Source of the DNA: Chloroflexota bacterium
GTDB lineage: Bacteria > Chloroflexota > Anaerolineae > J036 > Brachytrichaceae
DNA length: 59,147 nucleotides
Direction: 5' to 3'
Assembly: GCA_023488685.1 (NCBI GenBank)
Contig: JAMDDR010000542.1
Location: 1 to 59,147, forward strand
The notes under the pieces were generated by a model. It was not told the DNA's origin, did no database searches, and worked only from the letters and a program-made list of their open reading frames with translations. Position 1 is the stretch's first letter. Each line of letters begins with the position of its first letter. Of this stretch, positions 25,701 to 34,484 are shown piece after piece. Made by a program: the position numbers and the translations under genes.

Positions 25701-28700
25701 CATGGATAGTACTTGCTCCACTCGTTCCAAGTCCGGAGTGCCAAGGTTGGCCTGGCGCAGGTCAATGCCCGCCTGTGCGAAAGCCTGTTCAAACGCACTG
25801 TCGATCTCATGCCACGACTGATACCGCCGGGCCATCGCGATCGCTGCCTGGCGTGAGGTGGCGGCGAGTGTGACATAGGCAAGTTGCGCACGTTCGTGTG
25901 GTTGTAGGACAATTTCCTGGCCGAGTGCCATGATCGGGTCAAGAGTTGCGCCCGTGGTGCCTGTGAGCCAGTCGGGTCCACGTGCCAGTGCGGCTGGGGT
26001 ACGCAGGTTTTGCCCACGCCCGATGAACCGTGCGCGATCACTTTCGTACGCGCCTGTTCTTGGGCGACCGGGTTCGGTGACGAGTGTGTGCAGCAGGTAG
26101 ATGGGCTTCTCAGTGGCGGAACGTGGCCGGCGGCGGAATAGTAACGCGTTCAAGTCGTCGATGTACACGCTTTCGATGAACAGTTTGTTGAATGCGGGAT
26201 GCCGCTGGTCCACAGACTGTGGCGCAAGCACTACTTCGCCGTAACTGGTCAGGCGCAGATGGCGCGTCTGATCCGTGTTGTTGAGCAGTGTGACGCGCCT
26301 GACTTCAACCTCGTCCTCCGGGGCCACGGTGACTTCCGTATGGCTGGAAATGCCACGATCCGTGCGCAGAAACTCGACCTTGTGCGCATGGAACAGCACG
26401 CGCTGCTGTTCGGGCAGTGTCGCTGTGGGTTGTAAAGTGGCTGACCATACATCGCTTAATGCCCAGCGATCCATTGCAAGGGTCGTGTCGCCCAGTCGGT
26501 GCTCCTGGATGTAGATCCATGACCCGCTATCTTCGAGTGTGGGATCTGCGTTCCAGCGTGTTAAAGCGACTCCCTGCCATTGGCTGAAGCCGGCGCCGGC
26601 ATTGGTAATGATGACACCATAGCGCCCCTGCGACAGGATGTGCGCTTGTGGCCAGGGCGTTTCGGCAGGAACCTCCCAGGGAGAAATCGTGACGGGCGTG
26701 TACGCCACGCGTGTCGCCTGTGTTTCGGCGGTGTGGGGGTGCTCGATCGGTGCGCGCACCGGAATGCGTTCCTGCAACAGCAACTCGACACTTTCGATGC
26801 GCGGGTCTGCGTGTAACCGCTCGACCATGGCGTTTCCGCACAGCAGGTTTGTCACAGCCACCAGGCTCATGCCCTGGTGATGCGCCAGGTAGGATTTTAC
26901 GATGGCGTGTTTTTCGCCGGGTGGGAGGCGTGATCTCGTGTAGTCGATCGCCTCGTAGTACCCGTAGCGCCCGAGCGCCTGCAGGCTGTTGAGTGCTGCG
27001 AGGTTGTCCAGTACATTGGCAGGGGCGAACGTAAGCGCGAGCAGTGATGAATACGGCGATATCACCAGGTCATCGGATAGGCCGCGTTTATAGCCCAGAC
27101 CCGGCGCGCCGAAAGCACGATATTGGTAATTCTGACCGCCATCGAACGCGTAATAGCCCGATTCAGAAATGCCCCAGGGCACGTTTCTCTGGTGGGCGTA
27201 GGTGATCTGGTGGTGGATCGTAGCCCGGCAGCTTTCATTGAGGAAAAGCCCATCATACGAGCGCAACAACAGGGCAGGCATCAGGTACTCGAACATGGTG
27301 CCGCTCCATGAGAGTAGAGCCTGTCGCCCGCTCACCCGCGTGAGCGGGCGACTCAAGTGCAGCCAATGGCTTACGGGCACATCTCCCTTGGCGATGGCAA
27401 CCAGGCTGCCAGTGCGTGCTTCCGAAGCTAGCAAGTCATAGAAGTTGTTGTCGAGCCTGCTGTTATCCAGGTTGAAGCCGATGTGGAAAACCTCTCGTTC
27501 CACGTTGAACAGGAAACGGAAATCCATTTCTTGTACATAGGTGTCTGCCTGGGCGGTCAGTTCCTGTAAGTTGGCGAGCACATCGGTTATGGTTGCCTCC
27601 GCCCTGCGTAATGCATCATCAAGCTGTTGGCACCACTCCTCTGCCACCCAGCGCTGTTCCGTTGCGCTGGGGGTCATGCGCAATTGCACGTGCAACTCGG
27701 TGAGACGCATTTGGGCGACTTGGTACATCTGTGCAAGATCACCCAACAGCACTGCTGGCGAGAAGGTATTAACAAACAATTGCCAGGCTTGTCCCAACGG
27801 TGATTGGGTGTCCGCGTGCCGCAGCAACTCTGGAGCCTGTCCGAGCGCTGTCGCCCATGGAAGCAGCAGGTTCCATTCATCCTGCATACTGGACAGGTGA
27901 AAGGACAAGCGATCTACCCACACACGCAGATCCCCCAACACGTTGACGTCCGGTTGCGCTGTAGCGGCATGAGCTGGTTCGACGAACTCAGCCAGGAGTG
28001 CATCAAGCTCCGGCCTTTTTTGCGTAACCAGGAGTACCAGCAGATCGCCCCATAGCTCGGGTCGCTCACGCACCGATTCGATGCTCTGGCGCAGGCTGGT
28101 CAGGTATCCACGCAGGTGGCTTGATTGATCATCGGGCGCCGTATCAACCACCTGCTTGATGATCTCTATCAGATCGATGAACCCCTCCCATCGCTCCCAG
28201 CGCATAGCGGGCCCATTGGGGAGCTGCAAGCACGCCTGGCGTAGCGCCAGTAAACATGCGGCCAGATTGCCGCTGTCCACCATGGATACATAAGCAGGTG
28301 GAAGCGGTGCAAGGGTGCGTGTGTCGTACCAGTTTAAGAAATGGCCGCGGTATCGCTCCAGTTTGGACATCGTCTCGAAGCTGGCTTGTAGGCGCGCCAC
28401 CAGATCGCGCCGCCGCACATAGCCCAAGTCATAAGCTGCCAGGATGGAGAGGAGATACAGCCCCAGGTTGGTTGGGGAGGTCTGGTGAGCGACTACACCC
28501 AATGGAGCTTCCTGGTAGCGATCAGGCGGCAACCAGTTGTCGTCTGGGCCGACGTAGTGTTCGAAGTACAGCCAGGTGCGTCTGGCCAGGCAGCGTAGCT
28601 GCCGGCGCTGCTTACTGTCGGGCTGCGTCATGCGATGGGTGAGTGGACGGCTGATCCAGAAACCGATCTGGGGCGATATCAACCACGCAACCAGAAAAGG

Positions 28701-31469
28701 CAGGGCGCCAATCATGCTGGCGGGGCGAAGCACCACGAGTCCAGCCACCAGCGCGACGATCAGGAACAGCGTTACGCCCATTCGCTGATAGATCGAACCA
28801 GGCGTTAACTCACCACCGAACATCTGTACTGCGTGGGCTGCGGTTGTCCACTGCAGAAGCCCACGACGTGTGACAAACAACCGAGTAAGAGTGGTGATGA
28901 TGGCATCCAATGCCAGCAATGCCTCATACGGCAGGAAAACGAGTGCCAACAACCAGCGGACGGCGTCCAACACAGCAGGCCGGATCTCGTTGTAAGACAT
29001 GTCGTCCGTGGATGTGCGCCTGAGCGCGCCGAAAAGGGTCATCAATGCGCTGGTCATAACAGGCACCGCCAGGCTCAAGGCACCGGCAAGGCTCCATAGC
29101 AGCGGTGACCCCGGAAGCCACAGCCAGGCAGCCATGAAAAACGCCAACAAGGCGGGTGCGAGCAGACTGCGACGCAGATTGTCAACGATCTTCCAACGGT
29201 CAATCACCGAAAGCGGATTGGGGGAATACTTACCGTTGGCGAGAGGGACGCGCGGCATGAGCCAGGGCAGCAATTGCCAATCACCCCGGATCCAGCGATG
29301 CTGTCTGAGGGTGTAAGCCGGGTAATGGGGGGGATAATCTTCCAGCAGCACGATGTCGGTCACCAGCCCGACACGCCCGTGAATGCCCTCAAAAAGATCA
29401 TGGCTGAGCAGGGTATTCTCGGGTACGCGATGATGGAGACTGCGCTCAAATGCGTCGACATCGTATATCCCTTTGCCGACATACACACCTTCGCCAAACA
29501 GATCCTGGTATACGTCGGAGACGGCACGTGTATAAGGGTCGAGCCCAATATCGCCGGCGTAGATACGTGTGAACAAGGATTGATTGGCAGGAACAATTTG
29601 AATCTCGGTGCGCGGCTGAAGAATGCTATAGCCGGCGACGATCCTTGGCTTGGCTGCATCATGATCGCCGGCGGGTTGCGGGTGAGTGGAAAATGCCGCC
29701 TGGTTGAGTGGGTGAGCCAGCGTCGCCACCAGGCGACGGGCAGCATTCAGTGGAAGTACGGTGTCGGTGTCCAGTGTGATGACGTAACGGATATCGTGCA
29801 AGACGTTCAGCGCACCGACCTGGGTGGTAAACGTTGTCGGTTCCGGTTGTTGATCGTTGCGTGGCCGCAATAGATGGTTAAACTCGGCGAGCTTGCCACG
29901 CTTGCGCTCCCATCCCATCCAACATTCTTCCACAGGGTTCCAACAGCGTTCGCGATGGAAGAGGTAAAACGGTGCATCTCCATCACCGTGATACTTATCG
30001 TTTAATGCTTCGATGGCGGTCCGGGCACGTTTGATGAGTTCAGTGTCACCTGGCATTTCCTTTTGTGGGGCGTCGACGAAATCGGTCAGTAGCGCAAAAC
30101 CCAACATGGGGTCTGGATTGCGCAGGTAGTGCTGTTCCAGTTGCTGGGCAAGTGTGTCAACATCATCCTCTTTTGTGATCAACGTGGGTATGACCACCAT
30201 ACAGCGATATGGCGCAGGGATGCCAGCCTTGAAATCATAGCGGGGCAGGGTGCGCGGAGGGATTGCCAGGGTCACCATCCAGTTGACCAGGCTGATTGCG
30301 GCCGCGCTGGCTGGGATGAGGAACAAAATGGCGGTAACCACGATTTGGGCGGTCGTGCCACCGCTATTTGCGATACTCAGCGCCAGCATGCTGATGAGTA
30401 CGAGCGTGATGAGTGTGATGCTGCCGAGATAGGTCAGGGTAGGGCGGGATAAGAACCAGCGCGCCAGGCGTCGCCCTAAGGCAGGCCGGTAATGTATGCA
30501 AGCCTCTAGTTGTTGCCTGCCGCGATCCACGAGAAAAAAACCGACGTGGCTGAATCGGCGTTGCCCTTCGCCCTGATGATCTTCAGCGCCCGCGCGCGCC
30601 AATTGCACGGCTTGCGCGGCGATCGTTTGTTCGTCGACGTCCGTCGCCCGCGCATATCCCTCGATGACGTGGCGGTATCGATTGCGCGTATCGGCGTCCA
30701 TGTGCTCGTACACTTCTGCGGGGTCATCGCGCAGTGTTTGCTCGACGAGACTGACATGCTCGAAAAATGCCATCCAGTCGTGTGCAGCCAGCCGGCGCAA
30801 CGCGGTGATGCCATTGCCCACTCTTGTGCCTGCTTCTGCATCCGCGATGAGTTCAGGGGCGTGCGTGTGGGCCCCTTTTTGTGTGAGGTGTTCTGGTGGG
30901 TTGACAGAAGTAATGGCCTGCGTCAGATGCTCCAGGAGCGCGATGCGTAGCATGATGGGCAATGCCCATAGTTCGCCCATCGTGAGTGGTTGTTCCTGCT
31001 GATAAGCGATGACAAATTGCTGTACTTCTTCTATGTTGAGCTCGGCAGAAAAGAGATGCACGATGTGTGATGCGATTGCGAAAACACGCAGCAGGCCACC
31101 AGCACCATTTATTAAAATCGGCAGTTGGCGGTAATAACCGGTTGGCAAGTCTTCACGAATTTGGCGGATCGTTTGCTCGATAATGTGAAAGTTATCGAGC
31201 AACCATTCGGCGGTATACGAAAGCGCGACCTCGTCTTTTGGAGATTGTGCGTAATGTAGATAGCAACGGCGTATCTCCTCCTCAGATGCGCGGACGCGAG
31301 CCATCAACACGGGGTTCGCGAGCAGGCCTGTTTTACGTGATGTGAAACGGACCTGGTGATGGCCACGGGCCAGTTGCTGCGCTTGTTGGATGAGGCTTTC
31401 GGTTGTGTTGGAGGCAGACGACGCTGGCGTGGCTGGCGAATTCGCTTCAGTCACTGGTGAGTTGAGCAT
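22770..31469 (-). CDS. ndvB: Cyclic beta-1,2-glucan synthase (NdvB/ChvB-type), 2899 residues
   Basis: The length and layout match cyclic beta-1,2-glucan synthases. Residues about 345-415 contain membrane helices, followed by a family-2-like glycosyltransferase core with YRCMVVIPTLITKEDDVDTL and the metal-binding YVITLDTDTVLPLNAA segment; IRGDWQLLPWLMP follows. More helices lie at about 790-960. The last 1300 residues are GH94-like phosphorylase domains: LMGSGDWNDGMNRVG carries the catalytic Asp, and IDSIAQSWAVLSGAA is typical. The product makes and cyclises glucan at the inner membrane and chain length is set by the GH94 domain. The usp gene lies 4 nt upstream, so the two are one operon. Confidence 0.93.
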   Translation of the reverse strand: MLNSPVTEANSPATPASSASNTTESLIQQAQQLARGHHQVRFTSRKTGLLANPVLMARVRASEEEIRRCYLHYAQSPKDEVALSYTAEWLLDNFHIIEQTIRQIREDLPTGYYRQLPILINGAGGLLRVFAIASHIVHLFSAELNIEEVQQFVIAYQQEQPLTMGELWALPIMLRIALLEHLTQAITSVNPPEHLTQKGAHTHAPELIADAEAGTRVGNGITALRRLAAHDWMAFFEHVSLVEQTLRDDPAEVYEHMDADTRNRYRHVIEGYARATDVDEQTIAAQAVQLARAGAEDHQGEGQRRFSHVGFFLVDRGRQQLEACIHYRPALGRRLARWFLSRPTLTYLGSITLITLVLISMLALSIANSGGTTAQIVVTAILFLIPASAAAISLVNWMVTLAIPPRTLPRYDFKAGIPAPYRCMVVIPTLITKEDDVDTLAQQLEQHYLRNPDPMLGFALLTDFVDAPQKEMPGDTELIKRARTAIEALNDKYHGDGDAPFYLFHRERCWNPVEECWMGWERKRGKLAEFNHLLRPRNDQQPEPTTFTTQVGALNVLHDIRYVITLDTDTVLPLNAARRLVATLAHPLNQAAFSTHPQPAGDHDAAKPRIVAGYSILQPRTEIQIVPANQSLFTRIYAGDIGLDPYTRAVSDVYQDLFGEGVYVGKGIYDVDAFERSLHHRVPENTLLSHDLFEGIHGRVGLVTDIVLLEDYPPHYPAYTLRQHRWIRGDWQLLPWLMPRVPLANGKYSPNPLSVIDRWKIVDNLRRSLLAPALLAFFMAAWLWLPGSPLLWSLAGALSLAVPVMTSALMTLFGALRRTSTDDMSYNEIRPAVLDAVRWLLALVFLPYEALLALDAIITTLTRLFVTRRGLLQWTTAAHAVQMFGGELTPGSIYQRMGVTLFLIVALVAGLVVLRPASMIGALPFLVAWLISPQIGFWISRPLTHRMTQPDSKQRRQLRCLARRTWLYFEHYVGPDDNWLPPDRYQEAPLGVVAHQTSPTNLGLYLLSILAAYDLGYVRRRDLVARLQASFETMSKLERYRGHFLNWYDTRTLAPLPPAYVSMVDSGNLAACLLALRQACLQLPNGPAMRWERWEGFIDLIEIIKQVVDTAPDDQSSHLRGYLTSLRQSIESVRERPELWGDLLVLLVTQKRPELDALLAEFVEPAHAATAQPDVNVLGDLRVWVDRLSFHLSSMQDEWNLLLPWATALGQAPELLRHADTQSPLGQAWQLFVNTFSPAVLLGDLAQMYQVAQMRLTELHVQLRMTPSATEQRWVAEEWCQQLDDALRRAEATITDVLANLQELTAQADTYVQEMDFRFLFNVEREVFHIGFNLDNSRLDNNFYDLLASEARTGSLVAIAKGDVPVSHWLHLSRPLTRVSGRQALLSWSGTMFEYLMPALLLRSYDGLFLNESCRATIHHQITYAHQRNVPWGISESGYYAFDGGQNYQYRAFGAPGLGYKRGLSDDLVISPYSSLLALTFAPANVLDNLAALNSLQALGRYGYYEAIDYTRSRLPPGEKHAIVKSYLAHHQGMSLVAVTNLLCGNAMVERLHADPRIESVELLLQERIPVRAPIEHPHTAETQATRVAYTPVTISPWEVPAETPWPQAHILSQGRYGVIITNAGAGFSQWQGVALTRWNADPTLEDSGSWIYIQEHRLGDTTLAMDRWALSDVWSATLQPTATLPEQQRVLFHAHKVEFLRTDRGISSHTEVTVAPEDEVEVRRVTLLNNTDQTRHLRLTSYGEVVLAPQSVDQRHPAFNKLFIESVYIDDLNALLFRRRPRSATEKPIYLLHTLVTEPGRPRTGAYESDRARFIGRGQNLRTPAALARGPDWLTGTTGATLDPIMALGQEIVLQPHERAQLAYVTLAATSRQAAIAMARRYQSWHEIDSAFEQAFAQAGIDLRQANLGTPDLERVEQVLSMLLYSQSTRRAAPETLSANEKGQSGLWAYGISGDYPIMLVRLDKEGAPIIRDALRAHAYWRERHVTVNVVFLNEGDTGYNQNLSNYLHRVISATGHAMWLNRRDGLFVIRADNLNEDDRLKRLTSARAVFVGSNGTLAEQLGNLYEQPVWLPPLIPMPDTPTSVGPPPTAPIERPAGLRFDNSLGGFDADGHEYVMHLAPGESTPAPWTNVIANPEFGFLVTETGSSCTWSINSGENRLTPWNNDPVRDETGEAIYLRDEENGEVWSPTPLPIGATTAYVIRHGAGYTIFEHASHELAQHLRIYAAPDAPVKIMQLHLRNTSHRSRRITVTYYAEWVLGTTADAMRPFIVPEYDSEHQTLLTRNPYSAEFGQRVAFATASKPLHGVTADRTEFLGRLGSVRTPAALGRIGLSGSVVAGFDPCAALQVHLDLQPWEEQQIHFVIGQGAHREDALQLAQRFADPAQADIAWQATVQKWDNLLGSVQVHTPDPAMDVLLNRWLLYQAITCRLWGRTAFYQSSGAFGFRDQLQDVMALMHTAPELARAHLIEAAQHQFEAGDVLHWWHPPSGRGIRSRCSDDLLWLPYVTAHYIESTGDRSVLDEQAPFLRGEPLKSEEEERYGQFSPTVETFSLYEHCRRALRKCYALGPHGLPLMGSGDWNDGMNRVGIDGHGESVWLAWFVYGTLMRFAPICELLGDTQQAGAYRSQAQSMQRTVEAAAWDGAWYRRAYYDDGTPLGSATNRECQIDSIAQSWAVLSGAANPQRATQAMQSVNERLVRRADQLVLLFTPPFDKTTRDPGYIRGYVPGIRENGGQYTHAAIWAAWAYAELGQGGNATSLFQMLSPIHHSDTPEKMLQYMVEPYVIAADIYGVPPHIGRGGWTWYTGSASWMYRLGLEAILGLRRTGDGLLISPNIPREWPGFDVEYRYKRTRYLIHVLNHAHVEHGVTGLQMDGHTLSGSLVPLVDDDQQHEVTVHMGD

Positions 31470-31473
31470 GTGA

Positions 31474-32472
31474 TCAGTTCTCAGGTGATCTGATCGGCGC
31501 GCTGTCCATTACTGGACTTGGCGGCCTGGTCATTGAAGCGCGGTGCAGAGTTGAATTTGGCGGGTTGGGTTCAGGTGGCGCATCCTGAACGATCAAGAGC
31601 GGGGTTGTTCCATAGGCGATGAAGTTTGTTACGATCGCGCCGAAAGGCCACATTGTATTTGCAGAATATCCGTGAGCGCTGAGGATGACCATGTCGGCAC
31701 CTTCGCTCATTGATAAATCGTGCAGAGCTGGGCTGACATTGTCGGCGTCGACCAGGCGTGTTTCGATGGGCGTGGATAGCTGTGCGCGCAGTTTTTCGAA
31801 GTATGCCGTCATTTCCTCACGGTTTCGCTCCACAATCCGTGCGGCCAATTGAGCATCCTCTTCACTGAGCGGGGTGCGTCGTGGCATTTCCGGCTTACTG
31901 ACGATGTGTATGATCATCATGTGAGCTTTATAATGCTGCGCTAACGTCGTGGCCACAGGTAAAACGCATTCTGCTCGCAAGGAACCATCTAAAGGAACGA
32001 ACAAGCGTTGGTATTGTAAGCTATCCACCTGTGTCACTGTGGGTTGATAGGCGCGCACGATAAGTGTGGATGCAGCAGGGCTTAGGAGCACCTTTTGCGT
32101 GATACTACTTATATTCCAACCACTCAAACCGCTGCGCCCGTGGCTACTCATGATGATGAGATCGGTATGCTGATGATGGGCGAATTCGGTGATGCGTTCG
32201 GCCGCCCGGCCTTCCAATAATGTCGTTTCCGCCGTCACTCCAGCATGATGCAGACGAGCTGCAATTGCTTCGAGGTAAGCGTTGGCCTCACGCTTCTCAA
32301 TTTGCCACTGTATTGGATCTATCGATGGTGCTGGATCGACACCTTGTGTCTGATCGGCAACTCGCAAGAGCGTCACATTTGATTGAAACGCCCGTGCGAT
32401 GGCGACGACATGAGGGAGCACACACTCTGCCAACGTAGATCCGTCTAGTGGTGTCAGGATGCGGTCAAACAT
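31474..32472 (-). CDS. Tandem-domain universal stress protein (UspA family)
   Basis: The 332-residue protein has two UspA domains. The first runs from MFDRILTPLDGSTLAECVLPHVVAIA to the ATP-binding motif LIIMSSHGRSGLSGWNISSITQKVL; the second starts QRLFVPLDGSLRAECVLPVATTLA and reaches MVILSAHGYSANTMWPFG. The first domain keeps the G-x2-G-x9-G/S-type ATP loop; the second is degenerate. The last 40 residues are Pro-rich and disordered. It is upstream of the glucan synthase by 4 nt and probably helps couple envelope glucan synthesis to stress, an inference from the operon. Confidence 0.9.
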   Translation of the reverse strand: MFDRILTPLDGSTLAECVLPHVVAIARAFQSNVTLLRVADQTQGVDPAPSIDPIQWQIEKREANAYLEAIAARLHHAGVTAETTLLEGRAAERITEFAHHQHTDLIIMSSHGRSGLSGWNISSITQKVLLSPAASTLIVRAYQPTVTQVDSLQYQRLFVPLDGSLRAECVLPVATTLAQHYKAHMMIIHIVSKPEMPRRTPLSEEDAQLAARIVERNREEMTAYFEKLRAQLSTPIETRLVDADNVSPALHDLSMSEGADMVILSAHGYSANTMWPFGAIVTNFIAYGTTPLLIVQDAPPEPNPPNSTLHRASMTRPPSPVMDSAPIRSPEN

Positions 32473-32563
32473 TGTGAATGATCCCTGTGTTTATTCATCA
32501 TTCTGCATTCCTTTCATGCCAGGCAAATCAATACAAAACGACACGCGCACTCTTTGGAAATAA

Positions 32564-32591
32564 AAGGAGAGAGGCTTGAGCCTCTCTCCTT
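32564..32591. terminator. Strong hairpin upstream of the usp gene
   Basis: The 12-base arms AAGGAGAGAGGC and GCCTCTCTCCTT are perfect with the loop TTGA. On the minus strand it would terminate a transcript coming from 32600-33000, and on the plus strand it could end read-through in the other direction. Confidence 0.7.
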
Positions 32592-32714
32592 GGTCTATGC
32601 TGTTGAAAGATGATCGTTCGTAACGTTATGTGGTTTGGCGATGCTTCAAGGAGGATCTCATGTAGGAAGTTATGGTCAGGGATGGTGCGAAAGGTCTAGG
32701 TTTAGGAAAAGTTC

Positions 32715-32801
32715 GCGTTGGGAGCTGTCTTCCCTGTCCCTTGGTATAGCCAAGGGAGCAAGTGTCCGCCATACACTCAATCGAAAGACTACTCCCAACG
32801 C
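32715..32801. ncRNA. Candidate structured RNA with a multi-branch fold (unknown class)
   Basis: An outer 10-bp stem GCGTTGGGAG/CTCCCAACGC encloses two inner hairpins, CCCTTGG-tatag-CCAAGGG at 32738-32756 and AGTGT/ACACT at 32761-32777. Between them are single-stranded joints including CAATCGAAAGACTA. No ORF explains it. The strand cannot be settled. A tRNA is excluded by the arm sizes and the lack of a CCA/anticodon layout. It lies 55 nt or more from either neighbouring gene. Confidence 0.4.
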
Positions 32802-32939
32802 CTCACAATGATGTCCTAGGAAACGGCTTGAAACAGCTTCTCCATCAATACAGCCAACCCAAAAACCAACCCACTCACTGTCACCTTGTCTTTATTCTTG
32901 ATATAAAGCTCTAAGGTTTTTAACTTTCGGGTAAGCTGA

Positions 32940-32998
32940 ACCGATAGGGATTTGTTTGTGCTCTATGAAACTCCTATTCGTTCTTGTCTCCTATCGGT
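32940..32998. repeat. Long-range 9-bp inverted repeat
   Basis: ACCGATAGG at 32940-32948 pairs with CCTATCGGT at 32990-32998 with 41 bases between. It may be a terminator-like structure, a small mobile relic or an RNA fold; the sequence alone does not decide. In the rest of the gap 32473-33087 I see no gene. Confidence 0.4.
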
Positions 32999-33087
32999 AT
33001 ACTATCATCCAGCCCCTAAAAAAGTCCCAAAAAAGCTCTCTTATTTAGAAAGACTTTAAGAATCAAGGTGGACGGCGTAGACAGCAC

Positions 33088-33423
33088 TTAGAAAGGTTGA
33101 TCGCTGCTGGGTTGATTGGACCTGGACTCTAAATGCTCTTTCACTGAGCCCATCTGTTGCTGGGCTGCACTACGTATTTCGTTGACTTTACCGGCGATTT
33201 GATCCTTCAAATCATTGCTCTCTTGCAGTGCGGCGCCACGCACTTCATTCACCTTGCCGCTAATCTGATCCTTCAAACCGCTGCTCTTTTCGCCGATGAG
33301 AGAGCGTGTTTCCTCACCAGAGTGGGGAGCCAGCAGTAATGCGACCCCTGCGCCAATGATGCCGCCGAGGGCCAATCCGGATGCGAACAACCCCCACTGG
33401 GCACTCATATCACCTTTTTGCAT
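33088..33423 (-). CDS. YtxH-domain-like small membrane-associated stress protein
   Basis: The product (about 111 residues) has one N-terminal membrane segment, QWGLFASGLALGGIIGAGVALLLAPHSGEETR, the standard YtxH signature, then two repeats of a SSGLKDQISGKVNEVRGAAL-like unit that form amphipathic helices and probably a coiled coil. GAGGTGAA lies 5-8 nt before the ATG chosen at 33423; starts at 33426 or 33408 are also possible. Proteins of this type are envelope-stress related. It is the last of three small stress genes on the minus strand. Confidence 0.75.
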   Translation of the reverse strand: MQKGDMSAQWGLFASGLALGGIIGAGVALLLAPHSGEETRSLIGEKSSGLKDQISGKVNEVRGAALQESNDLKDQIAGKVNEIRSAAQQQMGSVKEHLESRSNQPSSDQPF

Positions 33424-33448
33424 CATTTCACCTCGGTCATAAGAATGA

Positions 33449-33715
33449 TCAGATCGTTGCCCGTCCATGACTTAGCGCCCGGACGATAGCGATCACGAAT
33501 ACGGCTCCCAAGAAAGCGACGATGACCGTTGTTATGTTTATGCCGCTGATGGGATCGACAACGCCAAAAATACTCGATGCTAAAAAGCCACCCACCAGCG
33601 CGCCCACGATCCCCAGGATGATGTCGCCCAGTATGCCGGAATCACCCCCCTTCATCACCAAACTCGCCAACCAACCCGCGATCAACCCGACAACCAACCA
33701 GGCCAGGATACCCAT
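33449..33715 (-). CDS. GlsB/YeaQ/YmgE-family stress-response membrane protein
   Basis: The 88-residue protein consists almost entirely of three hydrophobic helices: WLVVGLIAGWLASLVMKG, DSGILGDIILGIVGALVGGFLAS and ITTVIVAFLGAVFVIAIVRAL. The sequence GGDSGILGDIILGIVGALVGGF is the transglycosylase-associated-protein (YeaQ) signature. Members are induced by envelope or acid stress. It lies between the ferritin-like DUF892 gene and the YtxH-like gene, all three on the same strand. Confidence 0.9.
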   Translation of the reverse strand: MGILAWLVVGLIAGWLASLVMKGGDSGILGDIILGIVGALVGGFLASSIFGVVDPISGINITTVIVAFLGAVFVIAIVRALSHGRATI

Positions 33716-33754
33716 TACGACTTTCCCCCGCCAAACAAACGTAAAACGGATGAT

Positions 33755-34276
33755 TTACCGCATCTGGAAGCCATTTCCACCCTGGTTGATGGCTTCACGG
33801 TTGATCATGCCTTCAGCCAATTGTGTCAACCGCTTATCGGCCTCACCCTCCTCGTCCAGTGTCTGCTGAAGCGTTTCGGCTGCTTCACTCTCGCCCAGCA
33901 TGTTGGCGAATGTGCGAACACAGCCATACCCGGCCATTTCGTAGTGTTCAACTTTCTGAGCCGATACAATCAAACCGGCGTCCATGACGTCCGGTTCCAT
34001 GTTCTCGGACATCATTTCCTTGCCTTCCTCGAGGAGACCCTCCATGCCATGGCATTTCCTGCCTGTTGGTTTCTGGCCCAGGCGCTCAAAAATCCGGTCC
34101 AGGCGCTCGACTTGTCGGCGCGTTTGCTCCAGATGCTCGTTAAACGCCTGTTGAAGCTGAGGTGATGAAGCGGCTTGAGCCATCTTCGGCAGGGCCTTTA
34201 GAATCTGGTTCTCCGCGCTGTAAAGGTCCTTCAACTCGCTAACATACAAATCGTGAAGTGACTTGAGCTTCGCCAT
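33755..34276 (-). CDS. DUF892 (YciE/YciF-type) ferritin-like stress protein
   Basis: The 173-residue protein begins MAKLKSLHDLYVSELKDLYSAENQILKALPKMAQAASS, the DUF892 opening with an acidic residue set of a four-helix diiron bundle, and continues FNEHLEQTRRQVERLDRIFE, then AQKVEHYEMAGYGCVRTFAN. These bundles are found in stress-response clusters, often with GlsB- and YtxH-like genes as here. A clear SD (GGAGG) precedes the ATG at 34276. Metal binding is expected from the family but not shown. Confidence 0.9.
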   Translation of the reverse strand: MAKLKSLHDLYVSELKDLYSAENQILKALPKMAQAASSPQLQQAFNEHLEQTRRQVERLDRIFERLGQKPTGRKCHGMEGLLEEGKEMMSENMEPDVMDAGLIVSAQKVEHYEMAGYGCVRTFANMLGESEAAETLQQTLDEEGEADKRLTQLAEGMINREAINQGGNGFQMR

Positions 34277-34412
34277 CTTTCCTCCAGATTAAACACAACT
34301 CGGATTGCTCTTGTGAAAATAGCACCCGCTCGCTAAAAAAGTCCCAAACGGTTGCCTAAAAAAAGCTAAATAAGAAGAGATCCGCTCGCGTAAAAACAGG
34401 GCAATAAATGCG

Positions 34413-34447
34413 AAAAAAACCCCGAAGAAAACGGATCTTCGGGTTTC
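34413..34447 (-). terminator. Intrinsic terminator of the two-component gene cluster
   Basis: The arms AAACCCGAAGA and TCTTCGGGTTT (34436-34446) form the stem. On the minus strand the hairpin is followed by a run of about seven U residues (A run at 34413-34419 on the plus strand). It ends the response-regulator transcript. Its TAGAAACCCGA arm recurs in the hairpins near 3669 and 35636. Confidence 0.85.
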
Positions 34448-34484
34448 TACGTCGCGAGCAGCGTCAGAGGCACAATCGCGCGGA

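Noticed and set aside
32715..32801. tRNA or tmRNA in the structured gap
   Set aside because: The closing stem and two hairpins do not give the arm sizes, anticodon loop or CCA end of a tRNA.
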